A stretch of 64,000 bases of DNA, from positions 564,734 through 628,733 of the forward strand of contig NW_012236530.1 of assembly GCF_000787575.1 (NCBI RefSeq), written 5' to 3'. The DNA comes from Acytostelium subglobosum LB1 (Eukaryota > Evosea > Eumycetozoa > Acytosteliales > Acytosteliaceae). The notes beneath the pieces were generated by a model. The model was not told the DNA's origin, did not search any database, and saw only the letters and a program-made list of their open reading frames with translations. Positions 11,901 to 21,652 of the stretch are shown here, piece after piece; positions within the stretch are counted from its first letter, which is position 1, and every line of letters starts with the position of its first letter. Both the position numbers and the translations under genes were made by a program.

Positions 11901-14900
11901 CCATCAGTGTCAAAGATGTTGTCATTCTGCACCTTGCCCAGGGGTTCGTAGCCACTGGCCTTGATGTAGAAACAGATATTATGCGGCTTGTTGGCGGGGA
12001 TGAGTAGGTAGATGCTTTCGGAAGTACCCACATGTGTGTAGATAATGGGAGTTCCATCGCCATAGCTCCATGATGAATTAAAGAATGGTGAAAAGCCCTT
12101 ACGGTCAGAGAACCTTCCTTCTTGGACAGCAGTGTCGTCGAATGATGAGATGAGGGTCTTGTATTGCTTGAGCATACCAAGATGAGCGTCGTCCTCATTG
12201 GCGTTGGTGAGGGTGAGGCAGAATTGCTTAGAGTTGATGTCGAACTTGTTGTCGCCCTTGTTGAGGGTGGGGTAGTATTGGGCCGGGGCATTGGACACTG
12301 TGACACAGTACTCACCTGGATAAAGACCAGAGAACTGATAATCACCGGTAGCAGCTGGAAGTTCCGCAACAACAGAGCCATCAGACTTCCTGGTCAGAGT
12401 CATCTTGACTGGACCGAATGGCTTGGATGTGTCCAACTTGCCATCAAAGTTATCGGTATCATTCCAGATCGAACCCTTGATTGCGAACAGTGTAGATGAT
12501 GTGGTAACGCCGGTGGTAGTCGGAGTAGAAGTGGTGACAGGGGTCGAGGTTGTTGGGTTCGAGGTAGTTGGGTTCGAAGTTGTTGGGTTCGAAGTTGTTG
12601 GGTTCGAAGTTGTTGGGTTCGAAGTTGTGATTGGAGTTGAAGTTGTGGCAGTAGGGTTCGAGGTTGTTGGGCTTGAGGTTGTGGCTGTTGGACTTGATGT
12701 AGTAGTTGGGGAGGAGGTTGTGGTAGCTGGACCAGTGGTGGGAGGGGATGTGGTAGTGACTGTTGTTGTTGCCGATGTGGTTTGGGTGATTGTTGACGCG
12801 GGACCAGTTGTGGAGGCAGTTGTTGTGACAGTAGTAGTTGCCGAGGTCGACGTTGGTCCAGTTGTTGGGCGAACAGTAGTGCTGGCCACTGTGCTGGCAA
12901 CAGTTGACTGAGTGGAGACCGTGGTAGATGCAACAGTTGATGTTATTGGTCCGGTTGTTGATGCCGTAGCTGGAGCAGTGGTCGTCACAGTTGTCGACGC
13001 CGAGGTAGACTGGGTGATGGTCGAGGCAGGGCTTGTTGTTGTGGCAGTGGTTGTGGCTGTCGTAGATACTGTGGTCGAGGTTACACCAGCAACAGTGCTG
13101 GCAACAGTACTGGCAACAGTTGACTGCGTGGAAACTGTGGTAGAGGCAACAGTTGATGTTATTGGTCCAGTTGTCGAGGCAGTACCAGATGCAGTGGTCA
13201 CGGTTGTAGTTGCCGAGGTTGTCTGAGTGATAGTGGAGGCAGGGCTAGTTGTAGTGGCAGTGGTGGTCACAGTGGTAGAGGCAGCAGTTGATGTTATTGG
13301 TCCAGTTGTTGAGGCCGTAGCTGGAGCAGTGGTCGTCACAGTGGTTGATGCCGATGTCGTCTGGGTAATGGTGGAAGCAGGGCTCGTTGTGGTGGCAGTG
13401 GTGGTCGCTATGGTAGACACAGTGGTCGAGGTTGGTCCTGATGTCGATGTTGTGGTGGCAGTGGTGGAAACTGTCGTCGAAGTTGGACCAGTTGTTGGTT
13501 TCAAAGTGGTGCTTGCAACTGTGCTGGCGACAGTGGACTGCGTAGATACTGTGGTAGAGGCAACCGTTGAAGTTATTGGTGCTGTGGCGGTAGCTGTACC
13601 AGAGGCAGTGGCGGTAGTGGATGCTGTTACACCGGATACAGTGCTGGCAACTGTACTGGCAACAGTGGACTGCGTGGAAACTGTAGTAGTGACAACAGTT
13701 GATGTAATTGGTCCTGTAGCCGAGGCGGTACCAGCAGTGGTGACGGTGGTAGTTGCCGAGGTAGTTTGAGTGATGGTAGATGCAGCGCCAGTTGTGGTCA
13801 CCGTGGTGCTGGCGGAGGTGGATACGGTGGTAGTCGCAGTTGTAGTTGCCGAGGTTGTCTGAGTGATGGTGGAGGCTGGGCCGGTAGTTGTGGCAGTGGT
13901 GGTCACAGTGGTCGAGGTTGGTCCAGTGGTGGGTTTGACTGTGGAGCTGGCGACAGTGGACTGAGTAGAGGCCACAGTTGATGTTATTGGACCTGTAGTG
14001 GACGGGGCAGTGGTGACAGTGGTCGTTGCCGACGTAGTCTGAGTGATGGTAGAGCCTGGGCCGGTAGTTGAAACGGTTGTGGTGGCAGTAGTGGACACGG
14101 TTGTTGAGGCCTGACCACCTACAGTGCTGCCAGCAACAGTCGACTGAGTGGACACAGTTGTAGACGTTACAGGGGAAGTTGCAGTGGCACTAGATGTCAC
14201 CGGACTGGTAGCAGTGGTTGTGACAGTGGTGCTGGAGGTTGGATTGGCTGTTGTTGTCACAGTGGTGGAAGCAGAAGAGGTCACGGGGGAAGTACTGGTC
14301 GCGGTCGTTGTAGCCGATGTGGTTTGGGTGATGGTAGAGACACCTCCAGTGGTAGTAGCAGTGGTCGACGCTGTTGTCGAGGCAGTGGTAGGGGCACCAG
14401 TTGTTGTTACAGTGGTAGAGGAAGTGGGGATGGAGGTTGTCGTAACTGTGGTAGTTGCCGTTGCCGAAGTACCGGTGGCTGTCGTGGTAACTGTCGTGGT
14501 GGCAGACGTTGTTTGAGTGATAGTTGAACCCGCTCCAGTTGTGGATACAGTTGTTGTAACGGTGGTGCTGGCAGTGGTACTAGTCGGGGCAGTTGTAGTA
14601 GTCACTGTTGTAGAAGAAGTGGGAATAGAAGTTGTGGTCACCGTTGTTGTAGCGGTTGCGGAGGTTGCCGTGGCGGTGGTGGTTACAGTCGTCGAGGCTG
14701 AGGTGGTCTGAGTGATGGTGGAACCCGCTCCAATAGTTGATGCCGTGGTGGTAACTGTAGTCGACACAGTTGTTGAAGACACTCCCGCAACAGTGCTGGC
14801 CACAGTACTGGCAACGGTGGACTGGGTGGATACTGTCGTTGAGACCGTGGTAGAGGCCACTGAGGCAGAGCTGGTCACAGTGCTGGCAACAGTACTGGCA

Positions 14901-15359
14901 ACGGTGGACTGAGTGGACACAGTGGTTGTGAAAGTAGTAGAAGCCACTGAGGCAGAGCTGGCCGCAGTGCTGGCCACAGTGGACTGTGTGGACACAGTAG
15001 TGGTGATCACACCCGTGGTCGGTTGATTGGTAGTTGTGGTTGTTGTCGCCGTAGTAGACGATGTGGTGGAGCAATATGGAAGTCCATTACCCAAGAGGCA
15101 AATCATGCCCTTTGGACACTTCATGAAACGGCATTTATCAATGCATGTCGGGGCAAGACCAAGATGTTTTCCACAACAAACTTGATCTTCCGGGCAATAA
15201 ATCTGACCACATTGTTCTAATTATTTAATTATAAATATTATAAAGTTAGTCAAGATTGTCCAATCCAATCCAATCGAAGTACAATGTATACTACATACCA
15301 GCTGTGGTAAACAGACAAAGTCCTAATAACAAAATAATTAATGTCAAAGATCTTAACAT
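8902..15359 (-). CDS. Giant secreted colossin-like protein: mucin stalk plus SdrD-B modules
   Basis: Seven exons on the minus strand: 15359..15299, 15216..11854, 11789..11154, 11065..10430, 10352..9708, 9640..8990, 8918..8902; 2002 aa. Residues 1-20 are a signal peptide, and 21-70 a Cys-rich patch. About 75-928 is a Thr/Ser/Val/Ala mucin-like stalk built from variants of STVASTTVSTQSTV and STITQTTSATTTV, ending in repeated NPTTS units. From about 930 come five modules of about 212-217 aa, each of two sub-repeats (GxIWDDTxxxDGKLD.SKPFGPV ... GDYC ... GDNKF, then AHLGM ... QNDNxFD..GKxCLTVDKD). These are SdrD-B/Cna-B-like Ig folds as in Dictyostelium colossins and bacterial surface adhesins. 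Modules 2-5 each fill one exon with phase-1 borders. The last exon encodes only MITQ and the stop. It is probably an extracellular, heavily O-glycosylated adhesion or matrix protein; no C-terminal membrane anchor is visible. Confidence 0.85.
12480..15060 (-). repeat. Coding minisatellite of the mucin-like stalk
   Basis: Degenerate tandem repeats within exon 2 of the colossin-like gene. Codons are mostly ACx, GTx, GCx and TCx. Two main protein motifs alternate (a TVSTQSTVAST type and a TITQTTSATTTV type), with five consecutive, almost identical NPTTS units at about 12548-12622. Repeat number is likely to vary between strains. Confidence 0.85.
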
Positions 15360-15693
15360 TGTATATTTGTTGTTGTAGGAGTAATATGAATAATTAATGA
15401 TCCATAAGGGTAGCAGCCCTAGTTAATAGCCATTGCCTATCTACCTACCTACAGGATTATACATTTTAATATTATTGCGGTAAGGGTCAAGTCTCCAACC
15501 CAACATCCAAGTACACCCCAACACTACTGCTCTCTGTAATAGTGGTATGTATTGTTATTGTTGTTGGTTATTATATTATTGAGTTGAGTTGAGTAGGCTA
15601 GGCGTAATTGTTTGTTTAATATTAAATCTCTCTCTTACCATCATCCCACACGAAGAGTAATGTATGTCTGTCAGTCAATCATACATATGAATA
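15360..15693. promoter_or_regulatory. Upstream region of colossin-like gene
   Basis: AT-rich spacer between the start codon of the colossin-like gene and the left inverted repeat of the transposon. It should contain the promoter of the former. T/A runs lie at about 15365-15400 and 15540-15580. No recognisable gene. Confidence 0.45.
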
Positions 15694-15734
15694 ACACCCA
15701 CCTGAGGTAACAAGAATTTCGGGGGGTAATTTCT
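15694..15734 (+). repeat. Left terminal inverted repeat of the pogo-like element
   Basis: Begins ACACCCACCTGAGGTA and ends GGGGGTAATTTCT. It mirrors 17822..17862 with five mismatches: a block of four, then a single base. Confidence 0.9.
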
Positions 15735-15802
15735 TTATGGGTCAAATTCATAGGACAATGACTGATAGATAGACATAAACGGGTAATAATTGTTGTTGTT
15801 TA

Positions 15803-17600
15803 TTACAAACCAAAGAAGTTCTTGATGTTGCGCATGATGTTGGGTCTATCTGTCACCATTTGGCTTGATGATGACTGGGTTGTAGACTCAGTGTGAGTGA
15901 TTGTGTTGGTTCCATGGCTGTTTTGGATATTCATGGTATTGTTGTTGACCTGGAGGTTGTTCTGGATCATTGTGATGGCCGGCTGTGAACCAGCGCCTGT
16001 GGCCTTGATTGTTACATCGTATTGCACATTTACAAGTCCACTGGCGATATGTTAGAGTTATTTGAATTAAGAATGAATGAATGTGTAAACATACCTTGTT
16101 TCCTTGGATGTGATCAGGTTGCCAGTGGACTTCTTGTCGCGCAGCACTACTGTCCTTTGCTTCTTGGTCAATTTCTCTGGATCAATGATGGCCAGGTCCT
16201 TGGATTGCTGGGCAACGAGGGCCTTGGAGGACCTCTTACGCTTCTTTGGCACAAATCGCTTGTCTCTTGGTTGGGTAGGGACCATTCGATCAGACCAGAC
16301 TTTACCCATGCTTGCATGACANTGGATTGACAGGCACTCTTGTCCCAAGCATAATGGGTCAGTGAGAGATAGTGCTCGGGCTTGACTTTGAACTTTGGAT
16401 TGGCATGTATCTCTTTGAGTAGCAAATCTGAGAGACACTGCCTAAACGAGGAGAAAATAACCAAGTCAAGGGGCTGGATCATGTGAGTAAGGTTGGATGG
16501 GAACGAGTGAATGTGTAGGTTGTTCTTCTCGGCCACAGCGATCACCTCGGAGAAATAATTGGATATGTGATTGTCCAGGAGTAGTAGCTTTGGCTTCTTG
16601 CTGTCAAAGTAGCTGCACAACCATTCTATAAACCTGGCCTTGAGCTCCTTGGTCATCTATGATGTTATGATGTTTGACAGTGTCAGTAGTTACTACTATG
16701 GTTATATTGACTTGGTTGTCCTACGTGTCCAGGAGTTGGTCACACATACATATCCACTGCTATTGAATTCAATGTGTCCAAAGTCTGCATGATACTTGAA
16801 GTCCATCTTCTTTGTCGAGGGGAACTGCAATACACCATATACAGGTAGAGCCTTGCCAGTAGCAGTGATCGCACCAACCAATGTGAAGTGCTGACTCTGT
16901 GTCTGTTTCACTATCTTGGGCTTGGCTGTCTCGCTGAGGCTGCCGCTGTCCATGATGCAGACCTATATTAAATGATTGAAAATGTCAGGCGCTGCAACTG
17001 TGAATGAATGAATATATACTATGGTGAATGTAGTTTACCTTGCTTGCAACATTTGTGAACACAACACCTTTCTCGTCAATGTTGATCACATCACAGCTGT
17101 TCGATGCCTTTTTCCAGGATGAACTTCATGATGGTCTCTCTAAACTCATTAAGTGATGCCTTGCGCTCGGCGTTCATACGCACAAGATCTTGCTGTTTGA
17201 GTTTCCTCAACTTTAGAGTTGGATGTCTCTTCTTGAACTCCTTCCACCAGTCATCCGATGGCAATTTGTCTCTGCTTGTTCCTGTTCGCTCAGTGAACAT
17301 CTCCACAACTCGAGTCAACACCTGTCTCTTTGTCATTGGCTTGTAATGTGCAATCGACATCTCTATCTCCTTGACAAGCATATCCTCTTGCTCCGCCTCC
17401 AATAGTCGCTTGGTAGATGGGATGCCATTGTTGGCCAATGCCTTGGATATATCGCTTGGCCTGACATCATACTTTAGTGCCAACTGTTTATGTTGTATTG
17501 TATTATCCTCGTGCAATTCCTTAAAGACTTCCTCCATTCTCTCTTTATAGTCCTTTTTCTGTATCCTGGTTGGAGTATTTCTAAGAGGTACGCCTGACAT
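15803..17600 (-). pseudogene. Pogo-like transposase (probably disrupted)
   Basis: Four exons: 17600..17039, 16962..16750, 16656..16095, 16040..15803. Residues about 15-70 form a helix-turn-helix (Psq-like, QLALKYDVRPSDISKAL). About 75-150 is a CENP-B/Tc5-type second HTH (DDWWKEFKKRHPTLKLRK). The catalytic core follows: INIDEKG for the first Asp, then after splicing SGYMTKEL, LLLLDNH for the second Asp, and PSNLTHMIQPLDLVIFSSF near the third acidic residue. The last exon encodes a Ser/Thr/Asn-rich tail. The frame breaks just before the first Asp region (an extra A in an A-run at about 17114-17118 would explain it) and again after the ambiguous base, at about 16285-16300. Either the copy is dead or the draft sequence has indels there. 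The intron sites themselves are intact. Confidence 0.8.
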
Positions 17601-17821
17601 GTCTTAAAAATGCTCGTAATAATAGTACATGTAGATGATATCAAAATGATCGTATAATTATATTTGTATAAGATATATTATATATGATTAGATAGTATAT
17701 GATCTATAGAACAACAATATTATCTGTTTGTTTAATAATTTGGGAAATTAATTAAATGAATCACGTCTACAACTATCTCAGACCTGTAACCTTCATCATT
17801 CACGCACAAATATCCCCACAG

Positions 17822-17862
17822 AGAAATTACCCCCTGAAATTCCGAATACCTCAGGTGGGTGT
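17822..17862 (-). repeat. Right terminal inverted repeat of the pogo-like element
   Basis: Reverse-complement partner of 15694..15734. It is followed directly by AATA, the same four bases that precede the left end. Confidence 0.9.
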
Positions 17863-18581
17863 AATAAATCATCACACACACATTATTTTGATCATTGTCG
17901 ACTTATGTGTGAGAGTATGTATGTGTGTGTGTAGATTATGTGTGTATGAATGATTAAAGAGAGAGTTACTGTAAGTAATGTGGTTATGTAATACGTGCGA
18001 GCAAGGCGAAGATTGAACGAATTGTATTACTACGTATGATCTTTCACTTTATATTGTTTGAGCTCTGTGTGAACGTGTAACCCTTTTTGACCTTGCTCTC
18101 TCACAAGACAATAGTACCTCATGGGGTACAGGCCTTAATGACTTTGTAGGTGATTTAATAATAGTCAACAATAATAATATTGTACAAATTTTGGGAACAC
18201 ATTATATATATTTCGATTGAACTTGGTTGGTTTGTCCCAGGAGTTGTTGAATGGCTGTAGTCCAAGAGAACAATGACAACTGAGTAGATAGACCTGGAAT
18301 GTTCATTGCCAATATATAATGAGAAGTACCTCAAAGTTGATGAAACTATAGTTTGCTCCAGGTATTCAATCAAGTCCTGGACTTGTTGATTGAGTGTATG
18401 TTCACCTTGATTCATGATCACTAATGAATTCAATTGATTTTGAGCTATCTAATGGATGTCGGGCAATGAGGGAGGATCTTGATCACTTGATAAAGGGTAG
18501 GAATATCCATGATCTTCCAGATGAGGTGGCGGTGGACCAATGGATGCGAGAGGAAGATGGGAAATTTAATATAAAGAGATG
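17863..18581. other. Spacer with possible decayed coding remnants
   Basis: Between the transposon and the LINE remnants. On the minus strand about 18210-18420 reads as a short open stretch (NQQVQDLIEYLEQTIVSST and following), and on the plus strand 18424-18570 reads DDLPDEV-like acidic sequence. Neither has a good start, splice context or family match. They may be relics of older insertions next to the tRNA gene. (GT)n lies near 17925-17937. Confidence 0.3.
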
Positions 18582-18856
18582 TTTTTTGTTTTTTTTTTAC
18601 TTTATACAAGGATAGTTTATTAATTGAAGCATTAATAAATGGTACTCATTGAAGGTACGGGCTATTTCTGTTGATTTGTGAGGGCTATCGGAGTAGGAGT
18701 GGGACCTGTCCGTCGACAGCGGGGAGGCGGACATCTGAGTTAAGCGTGTCCAGGAGCCAGCGGGGTCGGAAAGAGTTGAACATTGACTTTGCATCCGGTA
18801 TGGTGCCAGCAAGGAGCTGGTTCTTGATCATATCTTGTGTAATACGGTGTTAATGC
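18582..18856 (-). mobile_element. 5'-truncated LINE remnant A (3' end with poly-A)
   Basis: Minus-strand fragment ending in an A-run (T-run 18582..18598 on plus). The piece before its stop (about 18685-18843) encodes QLLAGTIPDAKSMFNSFRP followed by WLLDTLNSDVRLP. This aligns with the C-terminus of the neighbouring fragment B (same LxAG...F...W.L.T.NSD.RLP pattern), so both come from related non-LTR ORF2 proteins. After the stop comes a short 3' UTR with a hairpin (GTAC stem at 18642-18645/18655-18658). The rest of the element is absent. It is probably of the tRNA-targeting TRE-like group known in dictyostelids, but the family assignment is inferred from position and structure. Confidence 0.7.
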
Positions 18857-19385
18857 TTTTTTTTTTTTTTTTTTGACTAGAGTGGAAGTTTATTATTATT
18901 GCAAATAAATTGGCCTCATTGAAGAGGCGGGATAATATATATAAGTTAGTCGATTTTGAATTTTCTTGATTTTTTTCTTTCTTTTCTTTTCTACTGTAGG
19001 CCTCTGAATTCGACCACCAAGTATTTGTTGATAGTTGGCGGCAGAGGCGGAAGACGGGTGTCGCTGTTGCGAGTGCTGAGGTGCCACTTGGTAGTGAACT
19101 CGGCCATCTCATTCTTGATGTTGACTGGTCGTCCGGCCAGGATGTGACTCGTGAGCGTGGACATGAGGGAGCGCCACCTCTGGCGGAGGAGGGACTTGAA
19201 GGATGTGATGCACACCAAGCTGAGCTTGGCCATCTGGGCCTCCTTGTTGCCAAAGAGGTGGTTGGCGATGTAGTGCCAGAGGTAGAACGTGTTGACGATG
19301 ATTGCCATGAGGTGGATGAATGGAAGGTTGGGGCGACGAGACTTCGTGGAGATGTCGAATTGCTCATCAAAACAAATTGGAAAAG
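18857..19385 (-). mobile_element. 5'-truncated LINE remnant B (3' end with poly-A)
   Basis: Minus-strand fragment ending in an 18-base A-run (T-run 18857..18874 on plus). It encodes about 125 C-terminal residues of a reverse-transcriptase-type ORF2 (about 19375 to the stop at 18991..18993): HLMAIIVNTFYLWHYIAN, SLLRQRWRSLMSTL, then WHLSTRNSDTRLPPLPP. A 3' UTR of about 115 bp has a GCCTC/GAGGC hairpin at 18913-18928. The upstream boundary lies within about 20 bp of the 3' end of the tRNA-Ser gene. Fragments A and B lie head-to-tail in the same orientation as the tRNA, so the site has been hit at least twice. Confidence 0.75.
19381..19384 (-). terminator. Pol III T-run terminator of tRNA-Ser
   Basis: Four T on the minus strand, six bases after the acceptor stem of the tRNA. 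It is short but typical of RNA polymerase III termination. Confidence 0.5.
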
Positions 19386-19390
19386 GTTTC

Positions 19391-19470
19391 GACACCTGCA
19401 GGATTCGAACCTGCGCCCCCGAAGGGAATTGATTTCTAGTCAATCGCCGTAACCACTTGGCTAAGGTGTC
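19391..19470 (-). tRNA. tRNA-Ser (anticodon AGA)
   Basis: 80-nt cloverleaf on the minus strand. The acceptor arm GACACCT pairs with AGGTGTC. The D-arm contains AGCCAAGTGGTTA (A box). The anticodon stem ATTGA/TCAAT encloses loop CTAGAAA with anticodon AGA. A long variable arm (CCCTTCGGGGG) is diagnostic of class II tRNAs. The T-arm contains GGTTCGAATCC (B box). There is no intron and CCA is not encoded. It decodes UCU and, by inosine, UCC and UCA. Its 3' side is crowded with LINE fragments, a known target pattern in dictyostelids. Confidence 0.95.
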
Positions 19471-19702
19471 TTTTTTGAAAGCAGGCATCAAATGCATCCC
19501 TTTTATGCGGACATTTTGCTCTTTTTTTTTGATTTGGCTTATTATTACTATCTCCTTCCATCGAAGCTGGTACTCAAAGAGGAAGTTAACAATTCGATTT
19601 ATGTCATTGGTATAAATAACTTAGTTTATTGGTTGAACGCTTTTAAATGTCGTTAGGTATAGGTAGAGTGGACGGCTTGATTTGAATCGGTAAGCAGTAG
19701 TG

Positions 19703-21652
19703 TTAGAAGATGACAATGTCATCAAGGTGGAAGCTGGAGCCTGGGGCATCAGAACCGGTGAGCGAGAGAAGAACGTAGGCAGAGTTCCAGCTGGGGCGGT
19801 GATGGGGGCGGTGACTTTGTTCCAGGTGGTGCTCAATGGAGACAGAGCAATGCTGTTGGTCTGGAGGACGGCCTGTGCACTGTTCAACCACTTGATGGTG
19901 AAGGTTGGCTGCACGTTGGTGCCGGATCCTAGGCGGGTCCACAGGGTGACGGTCTTGGCGCCGGCGGTGGCGGCAAAGCCTGGGTAGTTGCTGACACTGA
20001 CTCCCCATCCCCATTGTCCAGTGACGGTGACCAAAAGACTCTTGGAGCCACTGTGGGCTTGGGCAGAGGATTGAGCGACATCGGCAGAGTACCAGCTGGC
20101 CCATTGTCCAATTGAACCCTCCAGGGTGGCAGAGTTGGTGTCCAAGAAGTTGGTGGATGGAGCGGATGTTGGGGTTGGTGTCGAGGTCTGAGTTGGAGTT
20201 GGGGTCGAGGTGGAGGTAGGGGTTGGAGTGACGGTCTGGCCGTTGATGGTGCTGCCAGCATCCTGGTTGTATGGGGCAGAGATCCACTGCGAGAATGAGA
20301 TGTCCATGTCGGTGTCGTGGGGCATGAATCTCCAGTTGCCAATGTACTTGTTGTTCTTCCAGACGTTGTTCTGGTGGAAGGTGATGGCCTGCTGGATCAC
20401 GTCGCCAAGGTATGGCGAGTTGGCAGGGTAGGTGCCCCAGTTGGAGAAGAGTCCCTGGCGGCCACAGAAGCTGTTGGTGCAGTTGATGGCTGCGGCGTTG
20501 AAACGGAACTCGTTGTGCTCAATGTTGATGTTCTGAGTCTTGTAGCGGTAGCCCCAGGTGTTGTTGAACCATGGGCAGCCGTTGGATGTGTCCCAGGTCT
20601 CGTTGGGGCGGCAGAAACGGTCGGCATTCTCCCACAACACAATGCCATCCCAGTTGTTCTCAAACAGGTTGTACGAGATCTCAGACTGGATGTAGCGTGG
20701 GCCTCCAAGGACGTCACCGCCAGACTCGGAGATGTAGATGGCGCCCTCTGGGAACGAGTCGCCGGCGGTGGATCTCTGCTTGCCGTTGAGGATGCTGTTC
20801 CTGCGGAAGGTGTTGTTGCGGATGACAAAGTTGTAGCTGATCTCGTAGAAGATGCCCATGCCGTCGTTCTCCTCGATCAAGTTGTTCTCAAAGAGGAACA
20901 TGGCGTTGTTGTTGTCAGCCCAAAGACCTGGTCCAAGGTTGTGATGGACCCAGTTGTTCTTGACGATGGCTCCGTGGACATCCCAGAACTTGCCACCACC
21001 AGTGCAGCCACAGCCTGGGCGATGGAGCTCCCAGTTGTCGACGTTGTTGCCAACGACCTCATTGTCAGTGAGCACAATGTCGTAGATTCCTGCGGGGTTG
21101 TACGAGGCGAAACCAAACTGGCCGTTGTTCTGGAGGCAGTTGAAGCGAGTGGTCGAGCCAGAGCCGAGGAAGAGACCGGCGCCATCGTTGTCGTGGATCC
21201 AGCAGTACTCGACGATCCAGCCTGAGCCGTAGTCGTGGTTGACGGTGGCCTCATCGTTGTTGCTCAAACCAGTGCCATAGTTCCTGATCTCAAGGTAGGC
21301 GGATGGTGACGTTGACGGCGGGTTGGGTGAAGGCGTACAAGTTGATGTTGCGGCCGTCAAAGATGGCACCTGGCGCGCCAATGTAGGTGGTGTTGTCTCC
21401 TGGGATGACTTGGCCGTAGAGGTCGTCGCCGTGGGTGTGGATGCCTGGCGCGAACCAGAAGGTCTTGCCTGGCTGGTTCCAGTCGATGCCCGAGTTGTCA
21501 CCGGCGGGAATGACGATGGCGCCTGGGGGTGGCGTGGTGGGACCGCCTCTGAGCAGTGGGCTACCACAGATGGCGGCGGGTGGGGTGGTTGGCCACGCGC
21601 TGATCGTGGCAACAATAGTACAAAGAACTACAAATTGATATAATATACGCAT
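19703..21652 (-). CDS. Secreted right-handed beta-helix protein with carbohydrate-binding module (two frame breaks)
   Basis: Starts at the ATG at 21652 with a clear signal peptide (hydrophobic FVVLCTIVATISA, then AWP). Residues about 30-115 and on to about 450 form a parallel beta-helix of pectate-lyase type: repeated N-ladders such as IVKNNWVHHNLGPGLWADN, FLFENNLIEENDGMGIF, FVIRNNTFRRN, QSEISYNLFENNWDGIVLW. A Thr/Pro/Ser linker (TPTPTSTSTPTPTQTSTP) leads to a C-terminal beta-sandwich of CBM4/9 type (QWASWYSADVAQ ... WTRLGSG ... SSFHLDDIVIF, stop at 19703..19705). The layout (beta-helix, PT linker, CBM) is bacterial/fungal in style, and it may act on cell-wall polysaccharide outside the cell. 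The frame shifts once at about 21295-21305 (one surplus C would explain it) and once at about 19795-19805. It is intronless and noticeably G/C-richer than its flanks. It could be a pseudogene or reflect sequencing error. Confidence 0.75.

Larger units (their letters stand above)
15694..17862 (-). mobile_element. Pogo/Tigger-like DNA transposon with 41-bp TIRs
   Basis: A 2.17-kb element whose two ends are 41-bp inverted repeats (15694..15734 and 17822..17862) matching at 36 of 41 positions, starting ACACCCACCTGAGGTA. It encloses one spliced transposase gene on the minus strand. The flanking bases are AATA on both sides, containing a TA on each side, which may be the target-site duplication but is too short to be decisive. 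The transposase has HTH, CENP-B-type and DDE parts as in the pogo branch of Tc1/mariner. At least two frame discontinuities suggest a decayed copy or draft errors; position 16322 is an undetermined base. The matched ends and largely open frame argue for a fairly recent insertion. Confidence 0.85.

Noticed and set aside
12405-14912. Long plus-strand Val/Glu-rich open frames
   Set aside because: They are the antisense of the mucin-like Thr/Ser/Val repeats of the colossin-like gene. They have no independent start context, and the repeat composition alone leaves the strand open.
15690-15693. AATA flanks of the pogo-like element as a firm target-site duplication
   Set aside because: AATA is too common in this AT-rich DNA, and pogo elements usually duplicate only TA. 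Not decidable from one copy.
18155-18433. 92-codon minus-strand frame
   Set aside because: No ATG at a useful place, no splice partner and no family. It is kept only as a possible relic in the spacer entry.
18991-19497. Minus-strand frame running through the tRNA gene into the LINE fragment
   Set aside because: The portion across the tRNA is open by chance. Only the part from about 19375 downward has LINE ORF2 character.
20317-21225. 302-codon plus-strand open frame
   Set aside because: Antisense of the beta-helix gene. G/C-rich third positions leave the other strand open, and the sense frame has the signal peptide, N-ladders and CBM.
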